NCBI RefSeq assembly: GCF_003996985.1
Contig: NZ_RJJX01000007.1
Span: forward strand, 62,001-126,000
Length of the DNA: 64,000 nucleotides
Direction: 5' to 3'
Source of the DNA: Ancylomarina longa
Lineage (GTDB): Bacteria > Bacteroidota > Bacteroidia > Bacteroidales > Marinifilaceae
The notes beneath the pieces were generated by a model. The model was not told the origin of the DNA. It searched no databases and worked only from the letters and a program-made list of their open reading frames with translations. The position numbers and the translations under genes are program-made. Positions 1-8,460 of the stretch are shown here, one piece after another (the first letter of the stretch is position 1; each line of letters begins with the position of its first letter).

Positions 1-1
1 A

Positions 2-439
2 ATCTATTACGATTTGCTGGCGCAGAAAGAAAAGCTAAATGCTCAGGATATTGCCTTGGTGCGAATAGAACAATTATATCCTTTCCCTCATCAGCAGGTG
101 GACGGAGTTTTAAATCGATATCCGAATGCACTACTTCATTTGTGGGTACAGGAAGAACCGGAAAATATGGGCGCATGGCAATTCATCAATTATAACTTTA
201 AGGATAAAGATATAAAAATAATTCCTGTTGCCCGTTTGGCAAGTGGTAGTCCCGCAACCGGACTCTCAAAAATACATGCCATAGGACAAAATGAAATTAT
301 CCGCAAAGTATTTCGAAAATGTACCTGTGAGCGGAAGCTTAAATATTGCGGATTACAATGTGTTGAGGGTAGTTCACATGATGAAATCCTGCGTCAGCAC
401 GAATATTTTGAGGAAAAAAAGAGCAAGCTATTGATGTAA
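2..439 (+). CDS. sucA: 2-oxoglutarate dehydrogenase E1 component, C-terminal part (cut by window edge)
   Basis: The frame is open from base 2 to a TAA at 439, so the gene starts upstream of the window. The visible residues begin IYYDLLAQK, which matches the KxYYDLL segment of the SucA C-terminal domain, followed by the conserved VRIEQLYPFP and WVQEEPENMGAW stretches. This thiamine-diphosphate enzyme decarboxylates 2-oxoglutarate in the TCA cycle and passes the succinyl group to the E2 subunit encoded 61 bp downstream. The C-terminus carries an extra cysteine-bearing tail (CTCERKLKYCGLQC) after the usual end of the domain. Function is secure from the motifs; only about 145 residues can be seen. 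Confidence 0.95.
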   Translation: MYYDLLAQKEKLNAQDIALVRIEQLYPFPHQQVDGVLNRYPNALLHLWVQEEPENMGAWQFINYNFKDKDIKIIPVARLASGSPATGLSKIHAIGQNEIIRKVFRKCTCERKLKYCGLQCVEGSSHDEILRQHEYFEEKKSKLLM

Positions 440-500
440 GCGTATCAATAAACTTTGAATCAGAAATAACAAGAAACACAATCAAGAAAACAAATTCGAA

Positions 501-1739
501 ATGATTGAAATAAAAATACCTAGTCCCGGAGAATCCATATCAGAAGTAGAAATAGCCAGCTGGTTTGTTGCTGATGGCGATATAGTGGAGAGAGATCAGG
601 AGATAGCAGAATTAGAATCCGACAAAGCAACCCTTACGCTGGTTGCCGAAGAGGGTGGAAAAATACAAATTCAAGCTCAGGAAGGCGATACCGTAGCCGT
701 TGGCTCAATTGCCTGTACAATCGACACCAGTTTTGCCGGATCGGCTCCCAAAACAGCAGCTGCACCCGCAAGCAAAGCGGAAGAAAAAACCACCACAAAA
801 CCTACTGAAGCCAAAGCGCCGGTTGAAGCATCGGAAAATTACCAGGATGTAAAAATTTCGCCCATTGGCAAAAAGCTGATGGAAGAAAATAACCTATCCG
901 TAGATGATGTAATGGCCGGATTACAACGATTAACTAAAAAAGATATTCAGGCGGTGGTAGATGTAAAAGATCAACCAGCCCCTATCACGGCAAAAACAAG
1001 CACCATATCGCGGGAAGCGAAACGAACCAAAATGACCAACTTGCGCAAGAAATTGAGCGCACGTTTGGTATCGGTGAAAAATGAAACAGCCATGCTAACC
1101 ACCTTTAACGAGGTTGACATGAGTGCGGTGATGGAATTAAGGAAGAAGTATCAGAAAAAATTCGTAGAAACCCATGATATCAAACTAGGTTTCATGTCCT
1201 TTTTCACCAAAGCCGCCACCGAAGCGTTAAAGGCTCACCCGATGGTGAACTCAATGATGGATGGAGAAGAAATTGTTACACCCGATTATGCCGACATTGC
1301 TATTGCCGTGCAAACGCCAAAAGGATTGATGGTTCCGGTAATTCGAAATACCGAAAGCCTGGGTCTTGCTGATATTGAAAAGAAATTAATGGAACTGGCC
1401 AACAAGGCCCGTACAGGTAAAATCAGTCTGGATGAGATGACTGGCGGAACCTTTACTATTACCAATGGTGGAGTATTTGGATCGCTGCTTAGCACACCAA
1501 TAATCAATCCTCCGCAATCGGGAATCTTGGGAATGCATAATATTGTGGAACGACCGGTTGCTGTAAATGGTAAGGTGGAAATTCGCCCGATGATGTACAT
1601 TGCCCTATCCTACGATCATCGTGTGATTGATGGAAAAGATTCGGTTGGATTCCTGGTGAAAATTAAGGAAATGATTGAAAATCCACACCACATGCTATTC
1701 GATGGAAAAGATCCGGACAGCATGTTGCTAGGAATATAG
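501..1739 (+). CDS. odhB: Dihydrolipoyllysine-residue succinyltransferase (E2 of 2-oxoglutarate dehydrogenase)
   Basis: A 412-aa E2 protein that moves the succinyl group from E1 to CoA. An N-terminal lipoyl domain (about residues 1-76) carries the lipoylated lysine in ELESDKATL. An Ala/Pro/Lys-rich linker follows, then a peripheral subunit-binding domain (about 118-155, [14 protein letters not shown]) and the acyltransferase core with the catalytic His-Asp motif [12 protein letters not shown] near residue 372. The length is normal for the family. It lies directly after sucA in the same direction, the usual sucAB arrangement, and a hairpin with a T-run follows it. The ATG at 501 gives the expected [12 protein letters not shown] lipoyl-domain start. 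Confidence 0.96.
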   Translation: MIEIKIPSPGESISEVEIASWFVADGDIVERDQEIAELESDKATLTLVAEEGGKIQIQAQEGDTVAVGSIACTIDTSFAGSAPKTAAAPASKAEEKTTTKPTEAKAPVEASENYQDVKISPIGKKLMEENNLSVDDVMAGLQRLTKKDIQAVVDVKDQPAPITAKTSTISREAKRTKMTNLRKKLSARLVSVKNETAMLTTFNEVDMSAVMELRKKYQKKFVETHDIKLGFMSFFTKAATEALKAHPMVNSMMDGEEIVTPDYADIAIAVQTPKGLMVPVIRNTESLGLADIEKKLMELANKARTGKISLDEMTGGTFTITNGGVFGSLLSTPIINPPQSGILGMHNIVERPVAVNGKVEIRPMMYIALSYDHRVIDGKDSVGFLVKIKEMIENPHHMLFDGKDPDSMLLGI

Positions 1740-1760
1740 GATAGATTAGACAATATTATA

Positions 1761-1790
1761 AGGACACGTCATGGCATGTCCTTTTTCTTT
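1761..1790 (+). terminator. Terminator after odhB
   Basis: A short inverted repeat (aggacacg ... catgtcct, one mismatch) is followed directly by a T-rich run. It lies 21 bp past the odhB stop and fits a rho-independent terminator for the sucA-odhB unit. Confidence 0.65.
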
Positions 1791-1810
1791 TGTGAGCAAT
1801 ACCGTAGGAA

Positions 1811-2085
1811 TGTATCAGCCCTTCAGGCTGATGACTTACGGCTTGGATATACTAGGGGCGATGCCCCTAGTTTTAATATCTGAGCCTTTCAGGCTCTGGA
1901 ATTGCTACATCAAGTTATATTAGCCTGAAGGGCTAGTACTCCAAAGCTAGGGGCATCGCCCCTAGGATATAAACCATGAATTTACACCATGGTAATATAC
2001 CATGATGATATACCATGATAATATTCCATGATTATGCCCCACCAGTATTATACACCACGAATAATTCCAGCCGGAAGGCCTGACA
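1811..2085. repeat. REP-type repeat block, copy 1 (left of RAYT gene)
   Basis: A dense series of short palindromes: tcagcccttcaggctga, ctaggggcgatgcccctag, agcctgaagggct, accatgaatttacaccatggt and several ccatg/catgg units. Nearly the same series, in the same order and orientation, is found again at 2705-2953 on the other side of the transposase gene. This is the layout expected of REP/BIME elements mobilised by a REP-associated tyrosine transposase. No coding potential is seen. Confidence 0.85.
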
Positions 2086-2112
2086 TATCCTCAAACTCGG
2101 AAATCCAAGCAT

Positions 2113-2222
2113 CGTGTAACCCTATAGCCTGAAGGGCTAATACGCCATAGCTAGGGGCGATGCCCCTAGAATATAAACCATGAATTTACACCATGGGTAA
2201 TTCAGGCTGAAGGCCTGAGACT
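2113..2222. repeat. REP-type repeat block, partial third copy
   Basis: The second half of the block seen at 1811-2085 recurs here: agcctgaagggcta, ctaggggcgatgcccctag, the aaaccatgaatttacaccatgg unit and finally caggctgaaggcctg. It ends against the stop codon of the RAYT gene. Together with copy 1 it fills the 485-bp gap between odhB and the transposase gene. Confidence 0.75.
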
Positions 2223-2224
2223 AA

Positions 2225-2674
2225 TCATGACCAAAAATAAGTAGTATCGTATTCAATCACATCATACTTACTCATGAAACTTTCCAGTTCATTTTTATAA
2301 TCAACCGTATTATGATGTTCTTTTTGTCTCTCAATATATTTCGCCACATTTTGCAGCACAGAACTACTCACCGAAAATGCACCATAACCAATTTGCCAGG
2401 TAAACTCCAGAATTCCCTTATCCTTCATCCACTTAGAACTTGACTTTTTCACCTCTTCAACTACTTTAGCCAAGGCATAATTTTTTGATAGGCGAAATAG
2501 TATATGGATATGATCGGGAACCGAATTGATTTTTATGGATGGACTTTCCATATTTTTTAATATTCCCGCAATATATCCATGCATTTCTTTTTCTAACTCA
2601 CTTGTTATATGCGGCTCTCTCCCTTTTGTCCCAAAGATTAGATGCACATAAAGTTGTGATAGTGATTGTCCCAT
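2225..2674 (-). CDS. REP-associated tyrosine transposase (RAYT, IS200/Y1 family)
   Basis: A 149-aa single-domain Y1 transposase. The HUH metal-binding motif is HIH in VPDHIHILF (residues 55-57), and the probable catalytic tyrosine is Y113 in VAKYIERQKEHH, both typical of the IS200/IS605 TnpA fold. Such proteins nick single-stranded palindromes at REP elements. The gene has no accessory TnpB. It is embedded between copies of one REP-like block (1811-2222 and 2705-2953), which supports the RAYT rather than the plain IS200 reading. The frame is intact from ATG to stop, so the protein may be active. It could also be a domesticated single-copy RAYT; only a genome-wide repeat count would tell. Confidence 0.85.
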   Translation of the reverse strand: MGQSLSQLYVHLIFGTKGREPHITSELEKEMHGYIAGILKNMESPSIKINSVPDHIHILFRLSKNYALAKVVEEVKKSSSKWMKDKGILEFTWQIGYGAFSVSSSVLQNVAKYIERQKEHHNTVDYKNELESFMSKYDVIEYDTTYFWS

Positions 2675-2704
2675 TTCATTTAGGTATTAAATGTCTTATT
2701 TATT

Positions 2705-2953
2705 TGTATCAGCCCTTCAGGCTGATGACTTACTGCTTCGGTATACTAGGGGCGATGCCCCTAGTTTTAATATCTGAGCCTTTCAGTCTCTAAAAATCCC
2801 TGCATCGTGTAACAACCCTAGCCTGAAGGGCTAGTACGCCATAGCTAGGCATCGCCCCTGGAATATAAACCATGAATTTACACCATGGTAATATTCCATG
2901 ATTATGCCCCACCAGTATTATACACCACGAATAATTCCAGCCGGAAGGACTGG
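2705..2953. repeat. REP-type repeat block, copy 2 (right of RAYT gene)
   Basis: This repeats the order of copy 1 with small changes: tcagcccttcaggctga at 2709, ctaggggcgatgcccctag near 2744, gcctgaagggctagtacg near 2822, then the accatgaatttacaccatggt unit and the ccagccggaagg ending. Base changes and short deletions (for example the shorter ctaggcatcgcccct element) show that the copies have diverged. The block sits upstream of the RAYT start codon. Confidence 0.82.
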
Positions 2954-2965
2954 AATTAAATATCA

Positions 2966-2995
2966 CAAAAAAAACCACCTCTCGCGAGGTGGTTT
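2966..2995 (-). terminator. Terminator after the DUF6261 gene
   Basis: A perfect 10-bp stem (aaaccacctc / gaggtggttt) with a four-base loop. On the minus strand it is followed by a T-run, seen as an A-run at 2966-2974 on the plus strand. It lies 14 bp beyond the stop of the DUF6261 gene. Confidence 0.85.
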
Positions 2996-3008
2996 CCCTT
3001 TTAGATAT

Positions 3009-3743
3009 TTATTCTTCAGTGGTACTCACTTGCTCCGCATCTCTAGTGGTGCGGGCATCAACCACGAAGTTGTACTTTTCAATAAGGCTGTTAGATCGCT
3101 TAATAATATCGGAATAAGTTGGCACTTCGCTGATAATAGAAAATGCATAAATACGACTGGAGAGGTTTCGATACACTTGAGTAATTTTCTTGCGAAGATC
3201 TACAATTTTAATTTCCGGCGATGCTGCATCCTCCTTGATACGCTCCAAATAATGAGCATCAAATTGCATATTCGAAGTCTCCAGTTCATTCACCCAGTCG
3301 GTCAATAATAATTTACTAAGCGCATCTACCAAAACAATCTCCCGCTTCCACTCCTGAATAATTGCAGTAATGGTTGCTGTTTCTCCCTGATAGTTCTGCT
3401 TGGTAATTTGGGAGCCATACTTTTTCAACGAATTAAGTAAGATGTCAGCAGCCTCCTTTTTACCTGCATCATAATGATAAGCGTATGCATTAATCATGGA
3501 CTGAATTCCAACAAACGCTTTATCGCGACGATTATCATCCTCTTGTAGTGTTTTTGTAAACTGACTACTTTGTTTAGGCATATACAATGCCACCATTGTT
3601 GCAAACAAAGCCTGAAGCTCATCATACTCAGGCTTTAATTTAAGTGTTTCGAGTTCATTTTCATTTAAAACGCTTAAAAAATTCTTTACAAACTGAATAA
3701 ACTCGTTGTTTCGCAAATGCGATAAATAAATTGGTTCAAACAT
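3009..3743 (-). CDS. DUF6261 family protein
   Basis: A protein of 244 aa counted from the ATG at 3743 (MFEPIYLSHLRNNEF), the start that gives a family-like N-terminus. A longer in-frame extension to 3944 reads through AT-rich sequence and GC-rich repeat and is unlikely to be translated. The protein is all-helical in appearance, with no signal peptide or membrane segment, and carries the LRNNEFIQF and DDNRRDKAFVG features I associate with DUF6261, a Bacteroidota family of unknown function often found near repeats or mobile DNA. It stands alone, with a good terminator after it and repeats on both sides. No function can be proposed. Confidence 0.75.
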   Translation of the reverse strand: MFEPIYLSHLRNNEFIQFVKNFLSVLNENELETLKLKPEYDELQALFATMVALYMPKQSSQFTKTLQEDDNRRDKAFVGIQSMINAYAYHYDAGKKEAADILLNSLKKYGSQITKQNYQGETATITAIIQEWKREIVLVDALSKLLLTDWVNELETSNMQFDAHYLERIKEDAASPEIKIVDLRKKITQVYRNLSSRIYAFSIISEVPTYSDIIKRSNSLIEKYNFVVDARTTRDAEQVSTTEE

Positions 3744-3891
3744 TAGGTTAGTTTTACATTTAACAAATTTCACATGAAGATATAAAATATTCCAAGAACA
3801 TAAAAATAAATTATTCATTTTTATGTCATCTACTTTAAACCGAGCTGATCCAAAGCAACCTATGTGCAGAATAAAATATATTGTAAGTAGG

Positions 3892-4080
3892 AAAGCTCCG
3901 CGCTTACGCGGAAATCTGCCACTGATGGCAGCACGTATTCGCAAGCTTGCGGAAGTCTCCCGCCCGGCGCGGCAAGCTTTCGCGGCTCTGCGGAACGTTG
4001 CTGCCTTGGGCTGCTAACTTTCGCGGCTCCGCGGAAGGCTCCCGCTGACGGCAGGAAGCTTTCGCGCAGCTTTATTCCAC
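3892..4080. repeat. Cluster of GC-rich palindromes
   Basis: A GC-rich island in an AT-rich intergene with the form TTCGC-spacer-GCGGAA several times: ttcgcaagcttgcggaa (3938), ttcgcggctctgcggaa (3979) and ttcgcggctccgcggaa (4020). A related ccgcgcttacgcggaa lies near 3898 and a truncated ttcgcgcagc near 4060. Several copies follow 'aagct'. The stems are conserved while the loops differ, as in a family of interspersed hairpin repeats. Open frames through this stretch are products of its composition, not genes. Confidence 0.7.
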
Positions 4081-4341
4081 TCCCGACCAAAAGCCAGATA
4101 TAACTAAAGATGGCACAGCTTCCCTACCGGCTGAAGGCCTGAAATTCCAAACCCGGGATATTGGCTCACATGAATCCAGGATAATTTCAATGGCAGAAAA
4201 AGTCCATTATACTCCTACTATTAATTCAGATCAAGGGTTGAATAGGTAGCTTAGAACGAATGTATTCGGATTATCCCCCTGCGGGGAATCTTGATTTGCT
4301 TCATCAACTCCGTGGGTTGGCACCCACGGTTATTCAAATAA

Positions 4342-4585
4342 AACCACTTCGCGGCTGTAAAACTTCCCCGAAAAAATGACAAGACTTGATTTGCATCACC
4401 ATTTATTTGCAGGCTGAAGGCCTGCGATTCCATAGCTTGGGGCATCGCCAGAAGACACCTACGCTTAATCAATTTAAACTACTTCGTGACTTCAAAACTT
4501 CCCCGAAAAGATAACAAGACTTGATTTGCATCACCATTTATTTGCAGACTGAAGGCCTGCGATTCCATAACTTGGGGCATCGCCC
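4342..4585 (+). repeat. Two direct copies of a ~105-bp unit containing REP motifs
   Basis: The segment from 4342 to about 4449 (aac-cacttcgcgg, acttccccgaaaa, gacttgatttgcatcacc, caggctgaaggcctg, cttggggcatcgcc) is repeated at about 4474-4583 with around a dozen differences. Each copy ends in the same gctgaaggcctg and ggggcatcgcc REP pieces seen around the RAYT gene. Just upstream, 4308-4330 holds another hairpin (ccgtgggttggcacccacgg). The whole 3744-4820 gap therefore holds only repeats and no gene. Confidence 0.7.
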
Positions 4586-4615
4586 CAAGAAACACAACCA
4601 AATGATGGCACCCAT

Positions 4616-4714
4616 GGGTTAAGGATTGCAGTGGAAACCCCACAGGATTGCCTGAGGTACGAAGGTAAGCCGAGGAGTTGCAGCGGAAAGCCTGACCCGA
4701 TAGGGGAACCCCCT
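4616..4714 (+). repeat. Dispersed ~100-bp GC-rich element, copy A
   Basis: This element begins gggttaaggattgcagtgg and ends gcggaaagcctgaccc ... aggggaaccccct, with cgaggagttgcag inside. The same ends and inner blocks, in the opposite orientation, are found at 8052-8172. The two copies thus form an inverted pair around ftcD and hutI. The middle differs between copies, while the ends are nearly identical. Confidence 0.75.
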
Positions 4715-4820
4715 AATGAGAATTCGAGTTTTAGACGATAGTCAATAAAAAAACCTGACCAGATCAATCGTATTTTTATGGAATGACCCGGCAGGTTTGA
4801 GAAATGTCTTTAATGAAAAA

Positions 4821-4852
4821 GACCTGACAAGTTTTGGAAACCTGTCAGGTCT
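4821..4852 (-). terminator. Terminator after ftcD (palindrome shared with hutI)
   Basis: An inverted repeat, agacctgacaagttt ... aaacctgtcaggtct in essence, begins 20 bp past the ftcD stop. The plus-strand A-run at 4816-4821 becomes a T-run on the minus strand. Almost the same palindrome lies after hutI at 6704-6736, so it may be a copied element that also serves as a terminator. Confidence 0.7.
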
Positions 4853-4871
4853 AGGTATGATGCTTATAATA

Positions 4872-6563
4872 TTAGATTTTAGCGTTTACCATAGCCACAA
4901 TCTCGTTTTCGAGAGCGATGGCTTTATCGGCAATCGCTTGTCCTTTGGCGATGATGTCGGCAGACCAAGCTTTGTCCTCCAAATCGGCGGCGTTGATTTT
5001 CACATTCATGAAAGCCCCCAAAACGCCCGAACGAGCGGCTAATGCGCCAACTCCGGCATCGGTAATAGAATTTGGATTTCCTATTTCGGCCATTGCTTTA
5101 GCAACATCCATACAGCCCAAACACAATTCCATGGTTTGGAAAGGCACCATAGTAGCAAATTTGGTAGCCTCCTCCATTGCGGCCTTGCGGGCAGCCTTTT
5201 CGGCATCCGATTTTTTAGGCATGCGAATGGCATCCATAATTTTATTGAAGGCATTGGTATCCTCATCCACCAATTTCACCAATTGGGTATGATAATGCTT
5301 GCCTTTCTCTGCCCAATCCGAGAACTCTTCCCAACGATCGTCCCATCCTGGTTTGTGTGCCGAAAGGTTGGCAACCATGGAACCAAGGGCAGCACCCATA
5401 GCACCCATATATGCCGAGATAGAACCTCCACCCGGAGCCATAGATTCCGAAGCTGTTTCCTCTACAAAAGCGGTAAGATCCATGTCCACCAATTTCTTTT
5501 GCGACTTATCTTCGAGGATATACTCGATGATTTTCTTATCGGCATCGAATGGATACAGCTCGTCGAGACCTAGAGATTTAACGGCTATTTTAATAATTTC
5601 GCGATCGGCAATACCGGTAGAACGACCTTGCTTGCGCAGATAATGTTTTCCTGCATCAATCATGGCTTTCAGCGGCACCACACCTACCAGTTCCGAACCG
5701 GTTACCCGGATACCACGAGCCTGGGCTTTGGCACAAACCTCATCAAAAGCCTGATGAATAGAGGTCACCGATATGTCGGTCATGTTCATAGAAATCTGCG
5801 CCACGCCAAACTCTTCGATAAACCATCCGATTGCCTTGGTAGCCTTCAATGTACCTGGAATCATCACTGGTTTGCCATTCTCATCTTTCACGATTTTACC
5901 CGTTGATGGGTTTCCTTCGCGCTTGGTACGACCACGTTCGCGAACATCAAAAGCGATAGCATTGGCACGACGGGTAGAAGTAGTATTAAGATTGAAGTTA
6001 TAGGCCACTAAAAAGTTACGAGCACCCACGGCAGTAACACCACTCTTGGCCACAGCAGCAGTAAATTCTGCTGGTCCGAAATCTGGTTTCCACTGCTCGG
6101 TTCCTATTCTCTCCTTTACTGCTTCGTATTCACCGGCACGACAAACAGCAAGGTTTTTACGCTCGGCAGTACGAGCAGCAAACTCGTAACAATAAACAGG
6201 AACGCCAGCCTCCTGGCCAATACGCTGTGCCAATTTATGCGCATAAGTTATCGTTTCTTCCATGGTGATATTGGCAACCGGTACCAAAGGACAAACATCG
6301 GTAGCACCGAAACGAGGGTGTGCCCCTTTGTGCTTGCTCATATCGATTAATTCGGCTGCTTTTTTCACAGCACGGAAAGCTGCTTCGCAAACCTCATCGG
6401 GTGTACCTACCATGGTTACCACGGTACGGTTGGTGGCTTTTCCAGGATCAACATCAATCAGGCGAACACCTTCTACCGATTCAATCTCGTCGGTAATCTG
6501 TTTAATGATATTCATGTCGTTCCCTTCACTGAAGTTCGGAACGCATTCGATTAGCTTTTTCAT
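4872..6563 (-). CDS. ftcD: Bifunctional glutamate formimidoyltransferase / formimidoyl-THF cyclodeaminase
   Basis: A 563-aa two-domain enzyme. The N-terminal part (about 1-325) begins MKKLIECVPNFSEG, the hallmark of glutamate formiminotransferase, which moves the formimino group from N-formimino-glutamate to tetrahydrofolate. The C-terminal part (about 355-563) is the FTCD-C/cyclodeaminase domain with FVEETASESMAPGGGSISAY, which releases ammonia to give methenyl-THF. The fused form gives the last steps of histidine breakdown to glutamate. It follows hutI on the same strand, 184 bp apart with a strong hairpin between, so the two may be transcribed separately. hutH and hutU are not in this window. 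Confidence 0.96.
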   Translation of the reverse strand: MKKLIECVPNFSEGNDMNIIKQITDEIESVEGVRLIDVDPGKATNRTVVTMVGTPDEVCEAAFRAVKKAAELIDMSKHKGAHPRFGATDVCPLVPVANITMEETITYAHKLAQRIGQEAGVPVYCYEFAARTAERKNLAVCRAGEYEAVKERIGTEQWKPDFGPAEFTAAVAKSGVTAVGARNFLVAYNFNLNTTSTRRANAIAFDVRERGRTKREGNPSTGKIVKDENGKPVMIPGTLKATKAIGWFIEEFGVAQISMNMTDISVTSIHQAFDEVCAKAQARGIRVTGSELVGVVPLKAMIDAGKHYLRKQGRSTGIADREIIKIAVKSLGLDELYPFDADKKIIEYILEDKSQKKLVDMDLTAFVEETASESMAPGGGSISAYMGAMGAALGSMVANLSAHKPGWDDRWEEFSDWAEKGKHYHTQLVKLVDEDTNAFNKIMDAIRMPKKSDAEKAARKAAMEEATKFATMVPFQTMELCLGCMDVAKAMAEIGNPNSITDAGVGALAARSGVLGAFMNVKINAADLEDKAWSADIIAKGQAIADKAIALENEIVAMVNAKI

Positions 6564-6703
6564 TTTAGTGTATGTTATTTATTTTATTCTTATTTGAATT
6601 GTTTGTTTCTAAGTGCTTACTACACTCCTCTGTCCTGTCAGACATCTCCCCTGAAAAGGGAGAGAGTGCAACAATCATGTGAATTATCAACCTGTTATCC
6701 CCC

Positions 6704-6736
6704 AGACCTGACAGGTTTTAAAAACCTGTCAGGTCT
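6704..6736 (-). terminator. Strong palindrome / terminator after hutI
   Basis: A perfect 16-bp stem (agacctgacaggtttt / aaaacctgtcaggtct) around a single central base, 10 bp past the hutI stop. The U-rich tail lies within the stem, so it could end transcription either way. It closely matches the palindrome after ftcD. Confidence 0.65.
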
Positions 6737-6746
6737 AAATCCTCTT

Positions 6747-8000
6747 CTACAATCGCTGTCCGCGCAATATCACCACATCAATCAGATTGCTTCCGTAGGC
6801 ATAAGGCATATATTCAATGGATGGAATCTCTTTCGTTATAAATACATTGGCAATTTTTCCTTTGGCGATACTTCCCAATTCCTCCTGTAAACCCATGGCA
6901 TAAGCCGAGTTGATGGTTGTTGCATTAATGGCTTCCTGTGGCAACATCTTATAGTTGATACAAGCCAGCGACAAAATAAATTTCATATTTCCCGATGGCG
7001 ACGATCCCGGATTAAAATCGGATGCCAAAGCCACTGGCAATCCCGCATCCATCATCTTGCGTACCGGTGAACAAACCATATTCAGAAAGAAGGCTGCTCC
7101 AGGCAATACTGTAGGCATGGTTTCCGATCCTTTCAGGGCGGCAATCTCTGCATCCCCAACATATTCGAGATGATCTACCGATAAGGCATTGTATTTCACG
7201 CCCACCTGAATTCCGCCAGAGTAATCTAACTCGTTGGCATGAATCTTAGCACGCAAGCCATACTTCATTCCGGCATTCAGAATCCTGTCGGTTTCCTCCA
7301 CGGTAAAAAATCCTTTATCGCAGAACACATCGATATAATCGGCCAACTCTTCGGCAGCTACCTGCGGAATCATTTCATTGATCACCAAATCGACATACTC
7401 TCCTTGTCTTCCTTTATAATCGGAAGGAACGGCGTGCGCTCCCAAAAAATTTGCTTTAATCGTTAAGGGAGTATTCTCTTTCAGTCGCTTAATCACGCGC
7501 AGCATTTTCAATTCATCTTCCACGCTCAATCCATAACCGCTCTTAATCTCCACAGCTCCGGTTCCCATGCTTATAATCTCATGCAAACGCTCCATTGCAG
7601 CCTCGTACAATTCCTCCTCGCTGGCATCGTGCATCCGCTTGGCCGAGTTTAAAATTCCACCGCCCCTTTTCGCGATTTCCTCATACGACAAGCCTTTAAT
7701 CTTATCGGTATATTCAATTTCGCGACTTCCGGCGTATACCAAATGGGTATGCGAATCGCAAAAACTAGGGAAAACCATTCGCCCGGTAGCATCAATTTCC
7801 TCTACCAAATCAAACCCTTCCATTTCGTCGTAATTCGGCATATCTTCCATCTTGCCAAAATCGGCGATCTTATCATCTTCAATCAGCAAGTAGGCATTAT
7901 CCAGACAATTCAGCTTTGCCATATCGGCTCCGGCAACCCACATTCGCGGTGTTTCTTCCACCTGCACCAGGCTTTTTATATTGCTTATCAACAATTTCAT
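6747..8000 (-). CDS. hutI: Imidazolonepropionase
   Basis: A 417-aa amidohydrolase that opens 4-imidazolone-5-propionate to N-formimino-glutamate, the substrate of FtcD encoded next to it. Seen in the sequence: the metal-binding HTHLVYAGSREIE (near residue 83), a second metal-ligand stretch LGAHAVPSDYKG, the ANELDYSGG segment with its histidine-rich surroundings (HLEYVG) and ASDFNPGSSPSGNM with the catalytic aspartate. The length is normal. The start MKLLISNIKSLVQVEE is typical for the family. The gene diverges from a transporter gene across a 460-bp gap. Confidence 0.96.
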   Translation of the reverse strand: MKLLISNIKSLVQVEETPRMWVAGADMAKLNCLDNAYLLIEDDKIADFGKMEDMPNYDEMEGFDLVEEIDATGRMVFPSFCDSHTHLVYAGSREIEYTDKIKGLSYEEIAKRGGGILNSAKRMHDASEEELYEAAMERLHEIISMGTGAVEIKSGYGLSVEDELKMLRVIKRLKENTPLTIKANFLGAHAVPSDYKGRQGEYVDLVINEMIPQVAAEELADYIDVFCDKGFFTVEETDRILNAGMKYGLRAKIHANELDYSGGIQVGVKYNALSVDHLEYVGDAEIAALKGSETMPTVLPGAAFFLNMVCSPVRKMMDAGLPVALASDFNPGSSPSGNMKFILSLACINYKMLPQEAINATTINSAYAMGLQEELGSIAKGKIANVFITKEIPSIEYMPYAYGSNLIDVVILRGQRL

Positions 8001-8460
8001 TCCAAATAATATTAGATATTATACAAGTATTCTTTCTTTTCTAAAAACTTTGGGCGTTTCCCCTTTCGGTTCTTCAATGGAACCGAAAGCGGTCAGGCTT
8101 TCCGCTATTACTCCTCGCCCCTCCCCGCAAAAGCCATTACTACTGCGGGGTAACCACTTCAATCCTTAACGCATGCAAACCTTAAAGTATCTACATCGAA
8201 GGATCATTTACACCTAACTTTTCCTTACAAAAAGCAGGAAAATAATATTGCAAATATTAGGGAAAAAAGAGCAAATTGCAAACCTTTTCGGTATGCCTTT
8301 AAATATAAGTCGAAAGCTTATATTTTCTTCTTCTTTTAAACGATTGTTTCTATTTTTAGGCTGCATTAAAAATGTAAGCCTAGGAGACTCCACATGGAGG
8401 AGAATCATAGGCAAACATCCAATGCATCAGACAATAGATATTCTACCTAAATCAGAACTC
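8001..8460. other. Divergent intergenic region hutI / yfcC-like
   Basis: About 460 bp. Beside the repeat element at 8052-8172 it is AT-rich. It must hold the promoters of both neighbours, but I see no clear -33/-7 pair. An open frame continues upstream of the transporter gene to 8248, but nothing in it resembles a transporter N-terminus. Confidence 0.5.
8052..8172 (-). repeat. Dispersed GC-rich element, copy B (inverted relative to copy A)
   Basis: Read on the minus strand it runs gcgttaaggattgaagtgg, accccgc, gcgaggagtaatagcgg, aaagcctgacc ... aggggaaacgccc, matching copy A (4616-4714) at both ends and at an inner block. It carries two inner hairpins that copy A lacks: tttcggttc/gaaccgaaa at 8064-8088 and ccccgca/tgcgggg at 8123-8150. 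This looks like a repeat family with conserved ends and a variable structured middle. Confidence 0.72.

Noticed and set aside
3744-3944. N-terminal 67-codon extension of the DUF6261 gene
   Set aside because: It runs into the palindrome cluster and lacks family resemblance; the ATG at 3743 gives a normal start.
3823-4090. Overlapping open frames on both strands in the GC-rich stretch
   Set aside because: They result from palindromic, stop-poor repeat sequence; the two strands give similar low-complexity peptides and no protein family is recognised.
4918-6003. Several long plus-strand open frames opposite ftcD (and similar ones opposite odhB, hydA and hydB)
   Set aside because: They are antisense shadows of strongly coding genes with clear protein families.
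8248-8460. 70-codon N-terminal extension of the YfcC-like transporter
   Set aside because: The residues do not resemble the family, which begins at the VPHTYV segment; the extension lies in the intergenic region.
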